Shown one piece after another: positions 53,007 through 58,719 of a stretch of 58,719 nucleotides of DNA (position 1 is its first letter; each line of letters starts with the position of its first letter). Under the pieces are notes generated by a model. That model had not been told where the DNA came from and ran no database searches. It saw nothing but the letters and a program-made list of their open reading frames with translations. A program made the translations under genes and the position numbers. The stretch comes from Legionellaceae bacterium (GTDB taxonomy: Bacteria; Pseudomonadota; Gammaproteobacteria; Legionellales; Legionellaceae), in the NCBI GenBank assembly GCA_947474165.1, contig CANJHO010000002.1, forward strand, positions 1 to 58,719, written 5' to 3'.

Positions 53007-53915
53007 ATGCCTGATTCATATGCCAAAGCCACCAAAGATTTTAATTCCATTATTGATTTTTTACGCTTTGGTCTTTCTCGAGCCAATGCGGCCACACTTT
53101 ATTATGGGCATGGCACGGATAATGCTTGGGATGATATTTACTCGTTGGTATTAGGGAGCCTTTCATTACCCCAAAATGCACCTCTATTCCTATTACAAGC
53201 CCAGTTGACTGCCGGTGAAAAAAAGCTGTTATGTAATCAATTAGTGCGTCGGGTTATTTCTCGAGTCCCTGTGCCTTATCTTATCCACGAAGCTAACTTT
53301 TGTGATTTACCATTTTTTGTGGATGAGCGTGTTCTTATTCCACGTTCCCCCATTGCAGAATTAATTCAGCAACAATTTTCACCTTGGATTGAGCCTGAAG
53401 ACGTTCATCAGGTGTTGGATCTTTGTACGGGCAGTGGGTGCATTGCCATTGCCTGTGCTTATGCTTTTCCAGAGGCTGCGGTTGATGCGGTTGATATCTC
53501 AACGGAGGCATTGGCAGTGGCAGAAATTAATCGTAAACGACATCAGATGGAAGAGCATTTAACGCTTATTGAATCGGATTGTTTTGAAGTGGTTCCAAAA
53601 AAACAGTATGATATCATTGTGAGCAATCCGCCCTATGTGGGGTTTGATGAAATGCAAAGCTTGCCCGATGAATATCGTCATGAACCAACTTTGGCACTGG
53701 AAACATCAAACAATGGCTTGGCCATTGTTGAAAAAATATTATTCAGTGCAGGGGCTTATTTGAGTTCTCATGGGATTTTAGTGGTAGAAGTAGGAAACAG
53801 TGAAGAAGCCCTGAGTGACGCTTATCCACAGGTGCCTTTTACATGGCTTGATTTTGAGCGAGGTGGGCATGGTGTGTTTTTATTGACGGCAGCACAGGTA
53901 AAAGAATATTTTTAA
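53007..53915 (+). CDS. prmB: 50S ribosomal protein L3 glutamine methyltransferase
   Basis: PrmB methylates a Gln of ribosomal protein L3. The 302-residue protein has the SAM motif LDLCTGSGCIAIACA and the N5-Gln methyltransferase signature IVSNPPYVGFDEM. RVLIPRSPIAELI is the PrmB-type version of the family segment; PrmC has a different one. ATG 53007 is chosen after TGGAG at 6 bases; an in-frame GTG at 52923 adds 28 residues not expected in the family. It precedes asd by 33 bp. Confidence 0.92.
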   Translation: MPDSYAKATKDFNSIIDFLRFGLSRANAATLYYGHGTDNAWDDIYSLVLGSLSLPQNAPLFLLQAQLTAGEKKLLCNQLVRRVISRVPVPYLIHEANFCDLPFFVDERVLIPRSPIAELIQQQFSPWIEPEDVHQVLDLCTGSGCIAIACAYAFPEAAVDAVDISTEALAVAEINRKRHQMEEHLTLIESDCFEVVPKKQYDIIVSNPPYVGFDEMQSLPDEYRHEPTLALETSNNGLAIVEKILFSAGAYLSSHGILVVEVGNSEEALSDAYPQVPFTWLDFERGGHGVFLLTAAQVKEYF

Positions 53916-53948
53916 CATCAATCCCAGAATCAGTAGTGAGGTTTAGAC

Positions 53949-54971
53949 ATGGCAAGACCATTAAAAATAGCAATTGTAGGCGTAACGGGTGCTGTAGGAG
54001 AAGCTTTACTGGCCGGATTACAAGAACGAAAATTTCCAGTGGACACCCTTTATCCCCTGGCCAGTGCGCGTTCAGCGGGTAAAACGGTGCGGTTTAAAAA
54101 TAAAACATTAGACATAGAAGATGTGTCGCATTTTAACTTTGCGGATGCGGACATCGCTCTTTTTTCAGCAGGTAGTGCAGTGTCTAAAGAATTTGCACCG
54201 ATTGCGGCGGCAGCAGGCTGTATTGTTGTGGATAACACGGCTTGTTTTCGTTATGAGGATGATATCCCACTCGTGGTGCCAGAGGTTAATCCAGAACGCA
54301 TTGCTGATTATAAAAATCGGTTTATCATAGCGAATCCCAATTGCTCAACCATCCAAATGGTTGTGGCCTTGAAGCCCTTGCAGGATGCTGTAGGGATTGC
54401 TCGCATCAATGTCGCTACTTATCAAGCAGTGTCTGGGACAGGTAAAGAGGCGGTGAGTGAATTAATCCTTCAGGTGGGTGAGTTGCTGAATGGTCGACCG
54501 GTCAAAGGGCACGTTTATCCCCAACAGATTGCATTTAATGTGATCCCCCATATTGATGAATTCATGGACAATGGGTACACGCGGGAAGAAATGAAAATGG
54601 TTTGGGAAACGCGTAAGATCTTTGAAGATCCTACGATTTTAGTGAACCCAACAACCGTTCGTGTTCCTGTGCTTTATGGTCATTCAGAAGCCATTCATTT
54701 GGAATTAAAATCACCATTGAGTGTGGCAGAAGTTCGAAAATTACTCAATAAAGCCCCTGGTGTGAAAGTGATGGATGATCCTGCAAAATTAAAATACCCC
54801 ACGCCCATTCCTCATGCAGTGGGTCATGATGAGGTTTTTGTTGGTCGTATACGGCAAGATATCTCTCATCCTTGTGGGATTAATTTATGGGTAGTGGCAG
54901 ATAATATTCGCAAAGGGGCAGCAACCAATGCAATACAAATCGCTGAAATCCTGCAAAAAGACTATTTATAA
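53949..54971 (+). CDS. asd: Aspartate-semialdehyde dehydrogenase
   Basis: Asd reduces aspartyl phosphate to the semialdehyde, leading to lysine/DAP, threonine and methionine, and so also to the DAP used by MurE. The 340-residue protein starts KIAIVGVTGAVGEALL (NADP loop). It has the active-site Cys in NPNCSTIQMVVAL, GTGKEAVSEL, and VRVPVLYGHSEAIHLEL with the catalytic His. Proper length and motif set. Confidence 0.96.
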   Translation: MARPLKIAIVGVTGAVGEALLAGLQERKFPVDTLYPLASARSAGKTVRFKNKTLDIEDVSHFNFADADIALFSAGSAVSKEFAPIAAAAGCIVVDNTACFRYEDDIPLVVPEVNPERIADYKNRFIIANPNCSTIQMVVALKPLQDAVGIARINVATYQAVSGTGKEAVSELILQVGELLNGRPVKGHVYPQQIAFNVIPHIDEFMDNGYTREEMKMVWETRKIFEDPTILVNPTTVRVPVLYGHSEAIHLELKSPLSVAEVRKLLNKAPGVKVMDDPAKLKYPTPIPHAVGHDEVFVGRIRQDISHPCGINLWVVADNIRKGAATNAIQIAEILQKDYL

Positions 54972-54986
54972 TTTATACTTAAGCGT

Positions 54987-55415
54987 ATGAGCGACATGAA
55001 CGAAAAAACAGACAGTGATTTGCCCGGCCGCCTTCCTATTGGTAAACGAGGGCGGTCTGGCTCCGTTTTGCTGGATGAAACGCTTAAAATGGCCGGCGAG
55101 CAACGCATGGCGGAACAACAGGGCCATCGTAAGCTGGCCAAGGTTCATGCGCGTGAGCGTCTCGAAGAACCCCCCCAGGCAGCGGCCCCTGAGGGCGAGC
55201 TTCAAAATGATATTTTACAACATCCTGCCCTTGATAGTCAGCGCTTTGATGGGGTTGATCCCTCATTGAATCCCGCGCCAGAATTAAATACCGAGGCACG
55301 TCTTAAATATGACAATGAAAAGCGCGAACAAGAGAGAGAAAAACAAGAGCGATTGGAAAATGTCTTAGGTTTAGCAAACCAGCCCAAGTTTTCGCCCAAG
55401 CCTGGGGGGCCTTAA
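54987..55415 (+). CDS. Disordered charged protein coupled to the ankyrin gene
   Basis: A 142-residue hydrophilic protein without hydrophobic core. An Arg/Gly segment (PIGKRGRSGSVLLDETLKM) precedes a Glu/Arg/Gln-rich region and the charged helix YDNEKREQEREKQERLENVL, with a Pro/Gly end. No family recognised. Its TAA stop directly abuts the ATG of the ankyrin gene, so the two are translationally coupled. It could be its chaperone, partner or co-delivered protein; this is inference. Confidence 0.6.
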   Translation: MSDMNEKTDSDLPGRLPIGKRGRSGSVLLDETLKMAGEQRMAEQQGHRKLAKVHARERLEEPPQAAAPEGELQNDILQHPALDSQRFDGVDPSLNPAPELNTEARLKYDNEKREQEREKQERLENVLGLANQPKFSPKPGGP

Positions 55416-56843
55416 ATGACCATCGCCAATGATATCATCAGTCGTCGTGTGCCTGATTTTGAGCATTATGTGCGTGAAGGCGAAACATTGGATGACATGG
55501 ATGAATATGGGTTTACCCCACTGATTGAAGCCGCCATTACAAGACAAACGAAGATTGCTGAGCTTTTAATCGCACGTGGGGTCGATATCAACAAGCCCGA
55601 TGTGACGGGACGGACCGCATTGCATTGGGCGGTTGATAATAACGATATTGAGTTAACTCAATGTTTGCTTGAGCATGGCGCCAATCCGAATGCCTACACG
55701 AGTGCGGGTTTAGCGGTACTCGTATACCCTGTATTGCGTGGTCAGGATCCCTTAAAGCAGTTGCTTTATCGACATGGTGCAAAATTAGATTTCGCGATGG
55801 ATTTTATTTATGCCAAATTATTAGGGCATCGGTTTGAGTTAACAGGGGATGTTGATATTGTTAGTGCAGAAGGCGAGTTTATTGAGCTTGATTATGAAGG
55901 GTTTATTCTTGAATTCACGGTGGTTGTCGTTAAAGATTCATTAAGGCGTTTTACCAGCAGTTATTCTACAAGGCATTTACGTCATTTTTTTCCTAATATT
56001 CACGTCATGATTGATGCTTTTGCAATTGCTGATGAATTATTGCAACTGCAACATCAGGTCTCCTTAACCAAGGCCCACGAGGCCCAATTAGCCGCAGCCC
56101 TTAAAGCGCCACTATTGATATTGCCTGCAGCCAGTCGAGGCCATGCGCTTTGTTTTATCCGTTATCATCAATGGTGGGCTAAAATTGACAGGGGTGAAAA
56201 TAGTTTGAAAGAGGGGAGTGTGAATATTTATCGCATCACTCGACCTGAAGCCTTTGATATTCATTTTTTGCAAGATTTTCTCTATAAAAAACAAAGCAGA
56301 CGTTATTTTAATCATATCATTGATCAACAATTGGGTTTGATGCCATTTGCACAAATACCCATCAGCTCTCAAATTGCAGGCAATTGCTCCTGGGCCAATG
56401 TACAGGCCACTGTGCCTGTGGGTTATGCATTACAGCAATTAACAACGGTGGAAGAATTTTCTTATACTGAAGCGCTCGATCTATATGATGAATGGGTGGA
56501 GTGGGATAAAGATCGTGCATTAGATGAATGTATCCAACGATTTTATTTAGCAAACCCCGTGCGTCGTGCGAGTTATGCTTCAATGTTGGCTGCTGTATTG
56601 TTTCAGTCCTGTGATCATGCAAAAAGTTCCCACGTGCATCGCGCTGAGAAAATTTTATCGATTTTGATGTTGCCTGAATATTATTATATTTTGGAAAGTT
56701 ATTTGAAAACCTATTGTATTAAACGTTTGACTCGAAGGGGCAATAACCTATTAAAGCTCCTAGACGATTGCGGGATTAATCCCAACATTGGGGTTAATCC
56801 CATTGCGACAGGCTTGCGTAACAGGGGAGAGGTGCCTGAGTAA
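55416..56843 (+). CDS. Ankyrin-repeat protein with cysteine-protease-like domain (AnkH-like)
   Basis: A 475-residue protein. About three ankyrin repeats lie at residues 28-130: GFTPLIEAAITRQTKIAELL, GRTALHWAVDNNDIELTQCL and a weaker third. The later part has H243 (RGHALCFIRYHQWW), D258 (KIDRG) and C324 in SQIAGNCSWANV, a Q-x-x-G-N-C-S-W pattern typical of cysteine-protease nucleophiles. Legionella AnkH/LegA3, a core Dot/Icm effector that binds host LARP7, combines ankyrin repeats with such a domain. The match in build, and the location behind asd, make homology likely but unproven. Coupled to the upstream gene. Confidence 0.7.
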   Translation: MTIANDIISRRVPDFEHYVREGETLDDMDEYGFTPLIEAAITRQTKIAELLIARGVDINKPDVTGRTALHWAVDNNDIELTQCLLEHGANPNAYTSAGLAVLVYPVLRGQDPLKQLLYRHGAKLDFAMDFIYAKLLGHRFELTGDVDIVSAEGEFIELDYEGFILEFTVVVVKDSLRRFTSSYSTRHLRHFFPNIHVMIDAFAIADELLQLQHQVSLTKAHEAQLAAALKAPLLILPAASRGHALCFIRYHQWWAKIDRGENSLKEGSVNIYRITRPEAFDIHFLQDFLYKKQSRRYFNHIIDQQLGLMPFAQIPISSQIAGNCSWANVQATVPVGYALQQLTTVEEFSYTEALDLYDEWVEWDKDRALDECIQRFYLANPVRRASYASMLAAVLFQSCDHAKSSHVHRAEKILSILMLPEYYYILESYLKTYCIKRLTRRGNNLLKLLDDCGINPNIGVNPIATGLRNRGEVPE

Positions 56844-56864
56844 GATACCATCAGCTACTCTTGG

Positions 56865-56884
56865 TGTTATACCGCGCGCAGTAA
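56865..56884. repeat. TATACTGC-type palindrome after the ankyrin gene
   Basis: GTTATACCGCGCGCAGTAAC is a near-palindrome of the TATACTGC family, about 25 bp past the ankyrin gene stop and before the insertion element. Confidence 0.6.
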
Positions 56885-57002
56885 CAATTGTATTGTGAGG
56901 TGTAACAATAAAAATATTCCCCCGTTGTCACGGATGCAACGTTATCCATACACTAGTACCGTTTCCATTTAGTTTTGACAGGATGGGTTATACACACTGA
57001 CT

Positions 57003-57269
57003 TTATTTTAGCCTTGGTAATTGCTCTTCTGGAATACAAAGTTTTAACGATCTTGGTGTGTTTGGAATACGCGAAATTAATCCTTTTTTCTCAAGCTGCA
57101 AAATCATTTGGTGAACGGTGGGCGGGGTTACCGCAAAATAACGTTGTAAATCAATTTGTGCCGGTGGGATACGATTTATTTTCGTGTAATAAAGGATAAA
57201 TGCCAGGTATTGGCCCTGTTTTTCGGTATAAATTATTTTCTCTTTATCGATCGACAGATCAGTGTTCAT
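57003..57269 (-). CDS. Small winged-helix DNA-binding protein in the insertion element
   Basis: An 88-residue protein with a LexA-type or MarR-type winged helix: YTEKQGQYLAFILYYTKINR, then the recognition region FAVTPPTVHQMILQLEKKGL, and wing residues ISRIPNTPRSLKL. Similar small proteins are often found near IS630 transposases; the role, perhaps regulation of transposition, is inferred. It is divergent from the transposase, with the starts about 43 bp apart, so it could act on a shared control region. There is no catalytic LexA domain. Confidence 0.75.
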   Translation of the reverse strand: MNTDLSIDKEKIIYTEKQGQYLAFILYYTKINRIPPAQIDLQRYFAVTPPTVHQMILQLEKKGLISRIPNTPRSLKLCIPEEQLPRLK

Positions 57270-57312
57270 ATGATCAAATCACGTATTTTTGAATAACAAG
57301 GATACGTTGATT

Positions 57313-58434
57313 ATGATTAAATATAAAGTCATTCTAAATTCAAGTGAACAGTTAGAATTAAGTGAAATAACCTCACAAGGTAAACATTCCGCGCGAAAAA
57401 TCAAACGTGCTCAAATTTTATTAATGAGCCATGCTCAAATTTATACGGATGAAGATATTGCAGAATTACTTTCGATTAGCCAATCTACGATACATCGTAC
57501 AAGACGCTACTTCGTTGAGTATGGACTATCGGATGCGATTCACGATGACCCACGCAGCGGCCAACCACGCAAATTAGATGGTAATCAGGAGGCATTGTTA
57601 ATTGCAATAACATGTAGTGAGCCACCTACAGGACGTTGCCGATGGACCCTAAGCATGTTAGGTGAGCAATTAATTTCACTGACTGAACTTGAAACCATTT
57701 CGCCAGAAACAATACGCCAAAGATTAAAAGATAATGACTTAAAACCATGGCAGAAAAAAATGTGGTGTATTGGGAAATTAGATGCGGCATATATTGCACG
57801 CATGGAACATATTTTGGATCTTTATGCGGAGTCAGCGGATTCTAAACGCCCTGTGATTAACTTTGATGAGGCTGGTAAACAGCTTGTTGAGCATGTTAAT
57901 GAGCCAATATCGATGAAGCCTGGCAAGGTTGCTAAGGATGATTATGAATATCAGCGTGCTGGGATGGCAAATATTTTTATGTTTTTTGACCGACATCGTG
58001 GATGGCGAAAAGCAAAGGTTACTGAACGTAAAACGGCTGTGGATTTTGCTGAATGCATGCGTGAATTAGTTGATTATGATTATCCTGAGGCCGATGTGGT
58101 TCGTGTTGTATTAGATAATTTATGTACTCACCATGAAGCTTCATTATACAAAGCATTTCCTCCAGAAGAGGCGCGTCGCATATTACGACGCTTGGATTTT
58201 CATTATACGCCCAAGCATGCCAGCTGGTTGAATATGGCAGAAATTGAGATTGGCAACATGAATCAACAATGTTTGGATCGACGTATTGCAAATAAAGGAC
58301 TACTTATTGAGGAATTAGCTCATTGGGAAAAACAACTAAATAAAGAAAAAGCATCTATCAAATGGATGTTTAATGTTGAGACAGCTAGAGAGAAACTTGA
58401 TAAGGCTTATGCGAAGCTAGCCTGTCAAAACTAA
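57313..58434 (+). CDS. IS630-family transposase
   Basis: A 373-residue transposase. An N-terminal HTH region (DIAELLSISQSTIHRTRRYF) and a second HTH (about residues 75-140) precede the DDE domain. The catalytic residues sit in VINFDEAGKQLV (D), VVLDNLCTHHEAS (D) and HASWLNMAEIEIGNM (E). It appears complete. ATG 57313 is preceded by AAGGA; an in-frame TTG at 57289 is an alternative. The TAA stop lies within the right inverted repeat, so the last residues come from it. Confidence 0.93.
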   Translation: MIKYKVILNSSEQLELSEITSQGKHSARKIKRAQILLMSHAQIYTDEDIAELLSISQSTIHRTRRYFVEYGLSDAIHDDPRSGQPRKLDGNQEALLIAITCSEPPTGRCRWTLSMLGEQLISLTELETISPETIRQRLKDNDLKPWQKKMWCIGKLDAAYIARMEHILDLYAESADSKRPVINFDEAGKQLVEHVNEPISMKPGKVAKDDYEYQRAGMANIFMFFDRHRGWRKAKVTERKTAVDFAECMRELVDYDYPEADVVRVVLDNLCTHHEASLYKAFPPEEARRILRRLDFHYTPKHASWLNMAEIEIGNMNQQCLDRRIANKGLLIEELAHWEKQLNKEKASIKWMFNVETAREKLDKAYAKLACQN

Positions 58435-58449
58435 ATGGAAACGGTACTA

Positions 58450-58719
58450 GGGCGTGTTGACAATTGCTCCCCACCGCCTACGTGCCGCGGCTTGTCCCTG
58501 AGAGTTCCACACGAAACTTTAATATACTGAAGTTTGGACAAACCACGATCTAATACGAGCCCGTGAGCGTGGGCGAGCCCGAGCCCGGTCAATCTGACTT
58601 TTTATCCAATTTGTCTGATTATGCGATCATTTTCTCTGTTATAGTTGTATTTTTCGATTTTTTAACGATAGGATGACGTATGCGTTTTACCTGAATGTCC
58701 CCAAATTGTCGACCAGATG
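58450..58719. other. Gene-free end of window with a dispersed repeat
   Basis: No gene is supported in this 270-bp stretch. It holds the third copy of the CCCTGAGAGTTCCACACGAA repeat at 58496-58516, a short GAGCCCG/GGGCTCG-like run at about 58556-58585, and an AT-rich stretch. A frame from ATG 58673 stays open to the window edge (15 codons) and may be the start of a gene beyond. Confidence 0.4.

Larger units (their letters stand above)
56956..58447 (+). mobile_element. IS630-type insertion sequence, intact, 1492 bp
   Basis: Perfect 27-bp terminal inverted repeats (56956-56982 and 58421-58447) beginning GTACCGTTTCCATTTAGTTT. TA lies on both flanks (56954-56955 and 58448-58449) within a CTAG context, as known for IS630. 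It carries a DDE transposase (+) and an opposed small winged-helix gene. The transposase stop lies inside the right repeat. The same ends occur on the MITE at 43957-44113 and at two solitary sites. Confidence 0.93.

Noticed and set aside
55416..56843. Ankyrin gene as an ordinary eukaryote-like ankyrin protein only
   Set aside because: The C-terminal GNCSW segment and HALCF/DRG motifs go beyond plain ankyrin repeats, so the AnkH-like reading was preferred.
1..58719. CRISPR arrays, prophage structural genes, replication origin
   Set aside because: No regularly spaced repeats, no phage head or tail genes, and no dnaA-box cluster or origin-type genes were seen.

Overview
The window looks like a chromosomal segment of a gammaproteobacterium in or near the Legionellales. 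Three things point there: the block trigger factor-clpP-clpX-lon-HU-tRNA-ppiD, a probable AnkH-like ankyrin gene behind asd, and several effector-like proteins scattered between housekeeping operons. These last are long, low-complexity or repeat proteins, several with Ser/Pro tails. The lineage call is inference. No secretion-system gene, ribosomal RNA operon, prophage or CRISPR array is visible.

Layout. 1-3300: palindromic repeats, fis, rnpB, an EamA transporter and coaX. 3390-8370: the proximal half of the division and cell-wall (dcw) cluster (mraZ-rsmH-ftsL-ftsI-murE), with a readable MraZ operator; it stops after murE. 8370-15070: trhO, a vapC remnant, pdxB, a PAP2 phosphatase, a thioredoxin/membrane fusion, lipA and rpsT, with two copies of a 114-135 bp mobile palindrome. 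15250-20850: murJ-pepA, holC, lptF-lptG. 20870-26150: a reverse-strand run with a DUF2845-like protein, yggS-proC-yggT, a disordered protein and rph. 26430-32230: gmk-rpoZ-spoT-ridA-uup and a membrane protein. 32600-36620: a Pro-rich repeat protein, a J-domain membrane protein and a tyrosine recombinase. 36770-46110: four tRNAs, tig-clpP-clpX-lon-hupB, two tRNAs and ppiD. 46340-52060: a protein with eight 33-residue repeats, fabI-udk-smr, and a hydrophobic Ser/Pro-tailed protein. 52340-56850: a ferritin-like protein, prmB, asd, a disordered protein and the ankyrin protein. 56956-58447: a complete IS630-type element.

Most striking outside ordinary genes is a rich set of small mobile palindromes. 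One family (two copies) carries exact 8-bp target duplications. Another has 73-bp arms and a 9-bp duplication. A 157-bp MITE has the same ends as the intact IS630 element, and a second TA-targeting MITE repeatedly lies beside it. Ends of the TA-targeting elements lie exactly on TAG stop codons of three genes, where insertion at CTAG rebuilds the stop. A separate short palindrome, TATACTGC(GC)GCAGTATA, recurs in many intergenic gaps. The protein-level novelty candidates are the 33-residue repeat protein, the J-domain multi-pass protein and the thioredoxin/membrane fusion.
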